NCBI RefSeq assembly: GCF_000346485.2
Contig: NZ_KQ976354.1
Location: 5,245,805 to 5,309,804 of the forward strand
Direction of reading: 5' to 3'
Source of the DNA: Scytonema hofmannii PCC 7110
GTDB taxonomy: Bacteria; Cyanobacteriota; Cyanobacteriia; Cyanobacteriales; Nostocaceae
DNA length: 64,000 nt
The position numbers and the translations under genes were made by a program. This document shows positions 29,463 through 38,230 of this stretch, one piece after another. The notes beneath the pieces were generated by a model. It had not been told where the DNA came from. It made no database searches and saw nothing but the letters and a program-made list of their open reading frames with translations. Within the stretch, counting starts at the first letter, position 1. Each line of letters opens with the position of its first letter.

Positions 29463-30129
29463 AAATCATCTTTTGTGTCTTTTACAACTGGCTAGCCCTG
29501 CTTTGCCAGTGGGTGCCTACAGCTATTCTGAAGGATTGGAAACATTGGTGGAAAATGGCACAATAAAAGACCGCGTCACCTTGCAACATTGGTTGGAAGC
29601 AGAGCTGCGTTACGGGGCAATTCGGTTAGAAGGTGCTGTTATGATGCGGGCTTATCAGTCTGTGAAAATCAGCGATCTAAAGGGGTTATCCTATTGGAAT
29701 AGCTGGTTATCTGCCGCTCGTGAAACTGAGGAGTTACGCGCTTCTAGCTGGCAAATGGGGCGATCGCTCATCCGACTTCTGGTAGAATTGTTACCACAGA
29801 TGGTGTCTATTACAGATGCTGTTGGTAATCCTTGCAATTATGCTGTTGCTTTTGGGATTGCTGCTGCACATTGGAATATTGAAGTACGAGCAGCACTATT
29901 AGCATATTTACATAGTTGGGCAAGCAATCTGATAACGGGTGGTGTAAAACTCCTTCCTTTAGGACAAACTGCAGGACAGCAAGTCCTGCTCTCGTTACAA
30001 GAATTACTTGTTGTTGCTGTAGAGGAGATTGTGGAGTTAGAAGATGATAACCTTAGCTGTTGTAGTTGGGGCTTATCTTTAGCAAGCATGGCTCATGAAA
30101 CTCAATATACAAGGTTGTTTAGGAGTTAG
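29452..30129 (+). CDS. ureF: urease accessory protein UreF
   Basis: About 225 residues, starting [30 protein letters not shown], the family signature; the frame also allows Met at 29440. UreF acts with UreD and UreG in nickel insertion into urease and is a GTPase regulator of UreG. The end (LFRS and stop) runs into an AGTTAGT heptamer-like sequence. Normally ureG follows directly; here it is 9.6 kb away across an accessory island. Confidence 0.93.
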   Translation: MLAENHLLCLLQLASPALPVGAYSYSEGLETLVENGTIKDRVTLQHWLEAELRYGAIRLEGAVMMRAYQSVKISDLKGLSYWNSWLSAARETEELRASSWQMGRSLIRLLVELLPQMVSITDAVGNPCNYAVAFGIAAAHWNIEVRAALLAYLHSWASNLITGGVKLLPLGQTAGQQVLLSLQELLVVAVEEIVELEDDNLSCCSWGLSLASMAHETQYTRLFRS

Positions 30130-30196
30130 TAGTTAGTCCCTTCTGCCAATTTTTCTGTGATTCTGTTACAGGCACTTGACGACGCATTGTCCCCTC

Positions 30197-30275
30197 AAAA
30201 AGAGCGGAACCCTCAAGCCCCTTTATTAATTGAGGGGTATTAGGTGATATCCCATAATAGGGTTCCGCTCTTTTT
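30197..30275. terminator. 17-bp inverted repeat, probable bidirectional terminator after ureF
   Basis: AAAAAGAGCGGAACCCT at 30197-30213 and its perfect complement at 30259-30275 enclose 45 bases that hold a smaller stem (CCCCT/AGGGG). T-runs flank the stem in both directions, fitting a bidirectional terminator or the outer edge of a mobile element. Confidence 0.65.
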
Positions 30276-30289
30276 GTACGTGTTAGACC

Positions 30290-31811
30290 CCCGTGACTTA
30301 TCCTTAACGTTTAGGTACTATAAAATTATAGTGGTAGGTCGAACCAATGAGCAAGAGAAAGAGAAAAAACAAGGGCAAGAGAAAAAAAGGATTATCAGAA
30401 ATAATTAGAACTGATGTTTGGGATTTGGCGACTAAACCAGAAGAAAAGCAACAACTAATTATGACGATAGAGGAATATCGAAGATTCCTCAAGCCTCTTG
30501 TTTTAATTATAAATGCTCAATGGATAGAACTCGCTGAGTTATCTGCAAAGGAAAGGGTTGCTGCTGTTGAGAAGATAATACACAAAACAACAGATAATCC
30601 AGAGCCTAAACATAACTATTATCAAAAAGTCATTTATAAATATCCGTCTTTCCGAAAATTCCCAAGTTATTTAAGAAGGGCTGCAATTGCAGATGCTCTT
30701 GGCATAGTGTCCAGTTTCCAGACCCGTTACAGAGAATGGCAATCTGGTATTCGTTCAAGGCGCGATGCTAAACCGCCAGTGTTGACAGCAATGTGTAACT
30801 CTTATCCATCCTTATATAAGGGTCAACAAGTTCGTTACGGCTTAAATTACAGTTCGGTAGATATCAAAGTGTGGAATGGTAAAGATTGGGTATGGATTAA
30901 TAAAATACCAGTTAAAGGATGTGGTGACAATAGACATCTTGTAGTTGGCAATGAAATGCAATCTCCGGCATTAGTGGTCAATAAAAAGACTTGTCAATTA
31001 TCTATGCCTGTGAAAATACTCAAAGTGAATAAGGAGGACTCAGATGACGTTTTAGGTGTGGATTTGGGTATAAATAATGCGGCAACTTGTTCAATCGTTG
31101 GTCGTGACGGTACTGTAAAGGGAAGATTGTTTATCAATCCAGCTAGAGACATAGACCGACGCAATCAACGACGCATGATGATAGCTCATAAATCCAAGCA
31201 GACCAAAGCAAGAATTGGAAAAGATAAAAAACTCCCCAAGGGTTTTTGTAAAGGACTATATCGCAAATCTTCAAAGATCAATTTGGAGATAGCCAGAAAA
31301 ATTAGTAAGAGAATTATAGACTTTGCCAATCTCCACAAAGTTAAGGTAATTGTTATAGAAAACCTTGAAGGATGGAAAGCTAAGGCAGGTCGGAAGAAAT
31401 CTCTAACTAAACAAAAATTCCATCTTTGGTGTCACCGAAAAATAGTAGAGACATTAACTCAGAGATGGACTGAATTGGGAGGGATTGTTCAAACTATCAA
31501 TCCTAAATACACAAGTGCTTATGCTTATGATGGAAGTGGAAAAGTCAAACGGAATAAAAATAATTATTCTCTGGCAAGATTCACTACTGGTAAAATTTAC
31601 CAAGCCGATCTATCCGCATCATATAACATTGCCGCCAGATATTGGTATTGCTCGTTAATAGGTGATAAAACCTTCTCTAGAGTATTCGAGGACAGAAGTT
31701 CCACGAATAAATCGCGGACGCCGATAACGCTGGGGACGTTGTGGAACCTTTCGGTTTCATAGCGTAAGAATCCCCAACCATAATCTTTGATTTGGTTGGT
31801 GGTGCGTTCAA
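30290..31811. mobile_element. IS200/IS605-type element carrying only tnpB
   Basis: The tnpB gene is bordered by short hairpins: left CTATAA/TTATAG at about 30319-30332, and right CCAACCA-t-AATC/GATT-TGGTTGG at 31774-31799, the latter with a single bulged T as in Y1-transposase end hairpins. TCAA at 31808-31811 may mark the right cleavage site. No tnpA is present, so movement would need help in trans. Exact borders are estimates. The right end lies in the truncated immA. Confidence 0.65.
30347..31762 (+). CDS. tnpB: TnpB-family RNA-guided endonuclease
   Basis: A 471-residue protein with a very basic N-terminus (MSKRKRKNKGKRKK), and a RuvC fold: RuvC-I Asp in LGVDLGINNAAT at about 238, RuvC-II Glu in VIVIENLEGWK at about 335, RuvC-III Asp in YQADLSASYNIAARYW at about 421. 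All three catalytic acids are kept. The usual CxxC zinc finger between RuvC-II and III is absent (NPKYTSAYAYDGSGKV instead). TnpB proteins use a right-end omega RNA to cut DNA and keep the element in the genome. The 3' 160 bases are antisense to the immA frame. Confidence 0.85.
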   Translation: MSKRKRKNKGKRKKGLSEIIRTDVWDLATKPEEKQQLIMTIEEYRRFLKPLVLIINAQWIELAELSAKERVAAVEKIIHKTTDNPEPKHNYYQKVIYKYPSFRKFPSYLRRAAIADALGIVSSFQTRYREWQSGIRSRRDAKPPVLTAMCNSYPSLYKGQQVRYGLNYSSVDIKVWNGKDWVWINKIPVKGCGDNRHLVVGNEMQSPALVVNKKTCQLSMPVKILKVNKEDSDDVLGVDLGINNAATCSIVGRDGTVKGRLFINPARDIDRRNQRRMMIAHKSKQTKARIGKDKKLPKGFCKGLYRKSSKINLEIARKISKRIIDFANLHKVKVIVIENLEGWKAKAGRKKSLTKQKFHLWCHRKIVETLTQRWTELGGIVQTINPKYTSAYAYDGSGKVKRNKNNYSLARFTTGKIYQADLSASYNIAARYWYCSLIGDKTFSRVFEDRSSTNKSRTPITLGTLWNLSVS

Positions 31812-32220
31812 GACATCCACCCAAGTAAGTTGCCTCGTCTTCGTCACTTTGACGCCGTTGGGGAAGTCCAGTCTTCAGATCGAAACGGACAATTTGATGC
31901 TTTAACAGCACGTGTGCAAACTCGTGCATCAGGTTTGACTCACGCCTTGTAAGTGCATGGCGTGGGTTGTGTATTATCCAAAGGGGAGCTTGGCAAATCA
32001 CTGCTGCTGACCATGCGTCACTATTCAGTAGTACCGCTACTTGCTCTTGGTCTGCTTTAGGAATCTTCTCAGGTGTAAAAACTGTTGCTCTTAATTCTTT
32101 TGCCAGAACGTCTGCGGGTAGTGACTCAAACGCCTGCAATCTCAGCAAGCTGCGCCTCTCGGTCGCAATTCCCTCACACTTTCGCATAAATGCAAATGAT
32201 AACCTTTGAGTTATTGACAC
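31597..32220 (-). pseudogene. ImmA/IrrE-type metallopeptidase, C-terminus replaced by element sequence
   Basis: 207 residues are open, but only the first about 140 look like ImmA: WIIHNPRHALTRRESNLMHEFAHVLLKH (zinc HEFAH motif) and LPQRRQSDEDEATYLGGCL. From about 31811 leftward the frame runs antisense through the TnpB element, so the last about 65 residues are not native. ImmA peptidases cleave a paired XRE repressor, often to switch on mobile elements or defence genes. It starts six bases after the XRE gene. Confidence 0.8.
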
Positions 32221-32225
32221 GATTT

Positions 32226-32585
32226 CTAGGACTCCTGCTTTGGATTAGTATTACTTTGGGAAAGGTCGTGATATGCTGCCTTAACCAGAGATGCTAATGC
32301 ATTGGCGATCGCTGGGTCTAAATTCTTATCAGCTCTCAGTTGTATTGCAATAGCGTCAGGAGTCTCCAAAACAGAAGGATTCCCTGCCTCTTCTGTATTC
32401 TTGATAAGTTCGGCGGGTGGCACTTCTAGCCAGTCACATAGTAATAAAAAGGTTTCCATATCCGGCATTTTACCGTTTTCTACTCGCGAAAGTGTGGATG
32501 GACTAATATTTCCAATTTCCTTGGCAGTTTCGCGCAATCCTCTGGTGCCGCGCTTAGTGCGAACTATCGTTGCCAATTGGTTCAT
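32226..32585 (-). CDS. XRE-family transcriptional regulator
   Basis: About 119 residues from Met at 32585 (MNQLATIVRTKRGTRGLRETAKEIGNISPSTLSRVENG), a clear Cro/CI helix-turn-helix; the frame also allows ATG at 32603. The C-terminal half is a short acidic dimer region. It forms an operon with the ImmA-type peptidase and is divergent from the helicase gene 225 bases away, an arrangement fitting control of the defence island. It contains an HIP1 site, so it has cyanobacterial character. Confidence 0.88.
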   Translation of the reverse strand: MNQLATIVRTKRGTRGLRETAKEIGNISPSTLSRVENGKMPDMETFLLLCDWLEVPPAELIKNTEEAGNPSVLETPDAIAIQLRADKNLDPAIANALASLVKAAYHDLSQSNTNPKQES

Positions 32586-32810
32586 ATCCAAGTAGCTTCC
32601 CACAATCGTTCCTCATTCATCAAGACTGGTGCGTTTACTCGAATCAGAAGACTTGTTTCATCTCTGAAACATTTGTGTTTTTCTTGACACGGATTTGGAG
32701 ATAAGATATGGTTGTGTCAAATTCATTGAACAATTGTATCACAAATAAAACAGCGATCGACTGAAAGTTGGCTTCGCTTCAGCACCGCTTTGTTTATCAA
32801 TGAGGGCATT

Positions 32811-33425
32811 ATGGCAAAAGACAGCAACAATTTTGACTATCTTGTTGTGGGTTTGGCAGAATTTTTCCGTCAAAACCATAACTACCCCTATCCTGACTTG
32901 TTACAGCATGCCTGTAACAAATTGGCATTGAAGATGACAGCCACGCCGTACCCTCGCACCCTTGAAGGTCTTTTTTCTCTCCTAGGAAAACCTTTGCTAA
33001 CATGGTATCCATTGGAAATTCCCAAGGAATTTGACCCAGATTTCGGCTTGATATACGATAGAGCACTGAGCGAGGAAGCAAGCCAGTATCTCTATGAACA
33101 GTTGTTGGAACGCTTTTATGCCACAAGGGATTATCAAGAACACTTGCAACGCGGACAGCCACACTGGGGCGATCGTTGGTTGGGAACTGCTTGCCCTCTA
33201 CAAGGTCGGCTTCACTCCAGTGATATCATTGACCGTTTAGAGGGTAAGCCACTTAAGCCAGGAACCGAGCCATGTCACTCCTTAAAAAAGGCACCTGATG
33301 GCGAACATAATATAGTTGGAGGCAAACAACAAAAAACTGAGCGTCCACATCTATGTCCTTTCTTTAGTGACGACTCCACACATTCCCCTGGGTACAGGGT
33401 GAATGTGGGCTTCTTAAGAAATTAG
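32811..33425 (+). pseudogene. DinG-like helicase of the pPIWI-RE system, N-terminal part (split by IscB element)
   Basis: Starts MAKDSNNFDYLVVGLAEFFRQ after GAGGG at 32802. Residues 1-110 form an unrecognised helical region (LEGLFSLLGKPLLTWYP), then WLGTACPLQGRLHSSD, KPGTEPCHSLKK and RPHLCPFFS. From about 33370 the frame enters the IscB element and stops at 33425. The three Cys, with a fourth just beyond the element (NCPSQQVYRD), would make an Fe-S cluster region as in XPD/DinG helicases. No GxGKT/S Walker A is visible here or downstream, so part of the gene may be deleted. Alternatively the first 110 residues belong to another island domain fused after deletion. Confidence 0.7.
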
Positions 33426-33662
33426 GAAGTACGTCATTAGCCTAGGTGGTTCGTTACGCAAGAAATCACCACGTTTAACCAGAATATATAGGTACTTCAG
33501 AATACAGAGAGTAGCGTCTCGATCCCTAGTTCTGAACTCTACGACCAGTGATTAAACATTTCTACAGGAAGAGGAAAAGTGTTGCTGGTATAAAACCTGG
33601 ATAAACATTGGCAAAGGGAACCACGCTGTAAGGCGATTACCTGTTTATTAGGAATACAAATC
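33410..33662 (+). ncRNA. predicted omega RNA (HEARO-like) of IscB
   Basis: The 250 bases between the left-end hairpin and iscB hold no gene and contain several potential stems, e.g. GTGGTT/AATCACCAC near 33446-33475 and GTTCAGAA-type pairs near 33490-33530. IscB omega RNAs lie at exactly this position, with the guide taken from the DNA flanking the left end, here the helicase gene. Boundaries and fold are inferred from family knowledge. Confidence 0.6.
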
Positions 33663-34994
33663 ATGAAAGTCTACGTTGTCAACAAACACGGCAAACCGTT
33701 AATGCCTACGACTCCCCGTAAAGCTCGGTTGCTTTTGAAGGAAGGGAAAGCCAAAATTTATTGTCGCGCTCCATTTACCATTCAATTAATTTATGGTTCT
33801 AGTGGTTATACTCAACCAGGAAATTTAGGGATTGATGCAGGTTATCAAAATATTGGGTACAGTGTAGTCAACGAGAAAGAAGAATTAATTGGTGGTGAAG
33901 TTCAGATGTTAAAAGGTGTGTCTGAACGATTGACAGAACGAAAAAAATACCGTCAGCAAAGAAGAAATAGAAAAAGATATCGTGCGCCAAGATTTGATAA
34001 TCGTAGGCGTAAAGACAATTGGCTAGCACCAAGTATTCAGCACAAACTAGATACTCATCACAAAATCATTGATAAAATTCAGAAAATAGTTCCAGTCAAA
34101 AAAATTACGATTGAAGTAGCTAGTTTTGACATTCAGAGAATAAAGGATGCTGAAATCCAAGGTGTGGGTTATCAACAGGGAGAAAAATATGGCTTTGATA
34201 ATTTACGTGAATACATTTTGCACAGAGATGGGCATAAATGTCAAAACCCCAATTGTAAAAATAAAGATGTCAATCCAATATTAGAAGTACATCACTTAGG
34301 GTTTTGGAAAGAAGACAGAACAGATAGACCTGCCAACCTGATTACCTTATGTAATAAATGCCATGCATCCAAAAATCATAAAAAGAGTGGTTTCCTTTGT
34401 GGATGGGAGCCAAAGCTGAAGTCATTTAAAGGTGAAACCTTTATGACAACAGTTAGATGGCGTTTGACTAATGATGGACGATATAGTTCAACTTATGGCT
34501 ACATCACCAAAGGCATTAGAAGAGAATTTAAAATAGAAAAATCTCATCACAACGATGCATTTGTTGTTGCAGGTGGTACTATTCAGAAAAGAGTAGAATC
34601 ATTAATCCTAGAACAAATTAGGCGAAATAAGCGCTCGATGGAGCAGTTCTATGATGCCAAATATATTGATAGTAGAGACGGCTCAACTAAATCTGGTTCG
34701 GAATTATCCTCAGGTAGGAGAACTCGCAACAAACAAAAAAATGGTGAAAACTTGAGACTTTACCGGAAACACAAAGTATCAAAAGGGCAACGTCGAATTA
34801 AAAAATACCGTTACCGATACCAACCCAAGGATTTAGTTCAATTTGAAGGTCAGGTATACGAAGTTATTGGAATGCAAAACTTAGGTACTGGTGTGAAGTT
34901 GAAAAACTATCCTGGTGTCAAAAATAAGGTGGTTAACGTTAATAAAGTCAATCCTGTTAAAAGGAGATCTGGTTTATGTCAAATCGTGCCGTAA
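33663..34994 (+). CDS. iscB: IscB RNA-guided nuclease
   Basis: A 443-residue protein with the N-terminal PLMP motif (GKPLMPTTPRKARLL), RuvC-I Asp in LGIDAGYQNIGY at about 58, an Arg-rich bridge helix at about 90-115, RuvC-II Glu in ITIEVASFD at about 151, an HNH domain (CQNPNCKN, EVHHLGFW, CNKCHASKNH) at about 193-240, and RuvC-III in SHHNDAFVVA at about 296. All catalytic residues are present, so it looks functional. IscB is the ancestor-like relative of Cas9. It holds no HIP1 sites. An ATG at 33663 follows AGGAA at 33652. Confidence 0.93.
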   Translation: MKVYVVNKHGKPLMPTTPRKARLLLKEGKAKIYCRAPFTIQLIYGSSGYTQPGNLGIDAGYQNIGYSVVNEKEELIGGEVQMLKGVSERLTERKKYRQQRRNRKRYRAPRFDNRRRKDNWLAPSIQHKLDTHHKIIDKIQKIVPVKKITIEVASFDIQRIKDAEIQGVGYQQGEKYGFDNLREYILHRDGHKCQNPNCKNKDVNPILEVHHLGFWKEDRTDRPANLITLCNKCHASKNHKKSGFLCGWEPKLKSFKGETFMTTVRWRLTNDGRYSSTYGYITKGIRREFKIEKSHHNDAFVVAGGTIQKRVESLILEQIRRNKRSMEQFYDAKYIDSRDGSTKSGSELSSGRRTRNKQKNGENLRLYRKHKVSKGQRRIKKYRYRYQPKDLVQFEGQVYEVIGMQNLGTGVKLKNYPGVKNKVVNVNKVNPVKRRSGLCQIVP

Positions 34995-35130
34995 TTGGCA
35001 ATTCCTCATCGACTTCACTCCCGCGTTAACCTACGGTTAACATAAGTCGGAAGTCAATTCGTCATTGCCCCAAGATTCATCTCATCATTCCTCTGAGTAC
35101 AGAGTGAATGAGAGGCTTCTCTTGGATTAA

Positions 35131-37443
35131 GCTAATTGCCCATCGCAACAGGTGTACCGCGATATGCCGCTTGCCCGTGTTTGGGTCACAACTCCAGGCG
35201 CAATGTCAATGGCAGGTTTACCCCGTCACCTTGAGTTACGACCAATTAAGATAGGCGAACTTGTTTACGAGCAGTCGGATATCGTTATCTTTGATGAGGT
35301 AGACACGGTTATTAAGTGGTTTGACGACGTATATGCTGAGGAGGTTTTACTTACAAATGGTGGTGTATTTGATGAGATCGGTGTGAAGACTGAGGATTAT
35401 ATGCGATTCAATCGGAATCCACCACCGCTAACACAGCGATGGACAGGTGCGGAACGCGATGCCCAAAAAGCAATTACTGCTACCTTAACACTATTAGATA
35501 AGCGTTCCGGGCATGAGTTTTTACGTCAATGGATAGAACGCGGCTACTTTACGCCCAACTCCCTCTTGTTCAAATTTGCTCGTCGTCTTACTGGACTCGA
35601 AGAGTTCGATCCCCCAGATATTTCAGAGGAACAACTGAAGGCAAACACTCAGCGCGTGCAGCAGACTGTGCAGTATTTCGATGCATTGCTTGATGAAGAT
35701 CCTTTAATCAGACAACCCCGATCTAATCCCAAAGTTGACAGACTTGCACTTCTCGTTCAACAAATTAACAGTATTGGCGAAAGCGCAACCGATCGCAATA
35801 TTCATCTTGCTTGCAAAGCTTGGATACTTGACTTTTTTCCACATACTGAAAGACAGTTAGCAGAACTGCGAGCAGAACTAGAGAAACGTCAAAATAATTC
35901 ACAACAGCCAGCCAAGAAAAAACGGCGAAATCCTTTAAAAGAGAACGAATTAGATCCAGTTGACACTCTCGAAACTCTAGCTTATCGTCTACAATTCGCT
36001 CTCACAATTGCTTTGTTAGATCGACACACACGAATTGTTTTTTATGAGTGGCATAACAGACCATCCAAACTTGAGGAAGAGCCACCACACCGCCGAATGC
36101 CAACTGCAATGTTAAATATATTACCACTTCCTCCTACAGGGCGGCAGTTTGGCACTTATTATTCTCGAAAAGATGACAGTTTCAACCAATCTGAAAATAG
36201 CAGCGAAAATGCTCTATCTTTGTTTGCCTACACAAACATTGGTCGTTACTATGTTTTGAATTTCCATCGCTTGCTGACAGACTTGGATGGTCAGCGTGGA
36301 CCTAATGTACTAGCATTATCAGGAACTTCGTATTTGCCACATTCAACCCGCTTTCATGTAGGCAAGCCGCAAGGTATTTTAATGCCAGAGTCAAAAGCAA
36401 GAGAGGCAATTGCCTCTAGCAACTTCAAATTTCTACCTCAGCAGAAACGGAATGACGAAGCCATACGCATTTCTGGGCGGCCAGAGCGTCAAAAAATGGG
36501 ATTGATTAAGGAGATGGCACAAGCACTAGTTGCTAACAATGGCACGGGATGCTTAGGACAAGAACTAGACAGACTAAAGCTCTTAAGCGAGGGTGACCCT
36601 AATTCTTGGGAGGATAGAGGACGCCTACTGTTACTTGTCAATTCCTACCCTCAAGCACGTTGGACAGCAAACGAAATCAGGGGTTGCTGGTCGAGTATGA
36701 ATGAATACGTGTACCACCTTACACCAGATACCAAGGAAATGGAGGACGGCTTTGACATTCAAATGGTAGGAGAGTTTGGTGCGCTTAAACGTGCTGACAT
36801 TGAAACCTTTGCCTTGACAGGAGGTAAAATCCTTGTTGCACCAATTAATTCCATCGGGCGTGGGTTCAACATACTAAATAAAAATGGCAAAGCAGCTTTC
36901 GGATCGGTGTACTTTCTCACCCGTCCATACCCACACCCACATGATACGCAAGCAATTGCACAAGAGCTAAATTGTCGTACTCTAGATTGGTTAGAGGATG
37001 AAAATTTTGTTGCTTGGCAAGAAGACGGAGTTTTACAGCGTGCCGAAGCTGTACGTCAACTTGCTGCACGCTATTGGAGATCGGTAGAACATCGCTCCTA
37101 CTACAAAACATTGCGTAATAATGAAGAATTACGTGCTTTTCCGCGTCATGACCTTGCTGCCACGACTGCTGGGTTAATCATTCAGGCAGTGGGTCGTCTT
37201 TTACGTGGAGGTGTTCCGTTCCACGCCTACTTTGTTGATGCAGCTTGGGCACCAAACAATGCCAAACAAGAGCAAGCTGACACACCACGTACAAGTTTGT
37301 TGGCGGCAATCATCGACTTACTTTGTGACTACGTTGATAAAAACCCAATCTGTAAAGCCCTATACCAACCTTTAGTTGATGCTTTAGTAAATATCGACAA
37401 CTTTACTTGGGAAATAGATGCAAGAGATAAGGAAAGCATATGA
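35131..37443 (+). pseudogene. DinG-like helicase of the pPIWI-RE system, C-terminal part
   Basis: The frame is open from 35131 (right after the IscB element) with a possible GTG start at 35152, giving 763 residues. Superfamily 2 motifs: II as VIFDEVDTV at about 48, III LSGTSYLP at about 388, IV LLVNSYPQARW at about 498, V SIGRGFNILN at about 568, VI QAVGRLLRGG at about 678. In pPIWI-RE islands such helicases are predicted to unwind DNA or R-loops. The upstream Cys NCPSQQ at 35134 belongs to the interrupted Fe-S region. Without motif I it should not hydrolyse ATP. It overlaps the pPIWI-RE start by four bases. Confidence 0.82.
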
Positions 37444-38174
37444 CAAATAAAACGACGTTACCAACGGCTGCGCTACCTGCTCGCATGAGCTTAATAGCAG
37501 ATGAACTTGTGAATTTGGATATTGCCGTGCTTTCATTCCCTTTTGCTAAAGAGGTAGCAAAATTTCGCTATGAAATGGAGCGCGTACTATCTCGGAGCAA
37601 AAAACCTCCAGTTCCGCCACCATATCGTCAGTTGAATAATGCGTTGCTTGCCTGTGTGCCTACCTTAACGCACGGCTTTGAGTATTTTGAGGTAGAAAAC
37701 TCTATTCCTGTGTTTCAAGCACTAGCTGTGGGAACGCCAGAAAATCCACTATTAACGCCTGCTCCTGATCGGATACAACAGTTAGTACAAATTTGGGACC
37801 AGAAGTGGACACAGCAATATCATAACAAAGGCAAAAAAGATGAAATAGATAGCGTCTGCGATCGCTTTTTAGAAACAGTAGAAGTCATGCCGACAAACTG
37901 GGAGTGGAAACGCATCAAGCCAGAAACACTGGTTCGCGATCTCAATGCAGAAAAGGGGCTTGGTTTTCAAGCAATTCCGAGTCTTCTAGCAACCCGACTT
38001 CATGGGCAGAAGTGCATTATTCGGTCTGGACGAAGGGAACAAGAAATCCAATGGCGTAAAGTACAAGGTGGCGGTTCCGACAATTACGTGATGCCTTTCT
38101 TCTTAAGGAAGAGGAGAATTTTCCAGAGCACATCCAAGTTTCACAACTCTGGATTAACAATTCAGATCTTCTAG
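37440..38174 (+). pseudogene. pPIWI-RE protein, N-terminal part (before frameshift)
   Basis: ATG at 37440 overlaps the helicase TGA (ATGA), so the two were translated as a unit. 244 residues; up to about residue 222 (VMPFF) it reads as the N-terminal half of a pPIWI-RE protein, with MPTNWEWKRIKPETLVRDLNAE and GLGFQAIPSLLATRLHG. The rest is out of frame; continuing one base over at about 38100 gives EEENFPEHIQVSQLWIN and runs into the next entry. A single missing base in TTTCTTCTT explains it. Family assignment is from memory of DUF3962/pPIWI_RE_X-like sequence. Confidence 0.72.
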
Positions 38175-38230
38175 GACCACTTGATAAAGCTGGGCTTACT
38201 CCCAAAGATGGCAAAGATTTTGATAAGCAA

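Larger units (their letters stand above)
33370..35125. mobile_element. IscB-carrying IS200/IS605-like element
   Basis: Both ends have matching imperfect hairpins: CATTC-CCCTG-GGTA-CAGGG-T-GAATG at 33379-33407 and CATTC-CTCTG-AGTA-CAGAG-T-GAATG at 35085-35111, each with a bulged T and followed by GGCTTCT. Between them lie a structured leader and iscB. There is no tnpA. The element interrupts the helicase gene; flanking protein sequence on both sides fits one former reading frame. Exact end bases are estimates. Confidence 0.8.
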
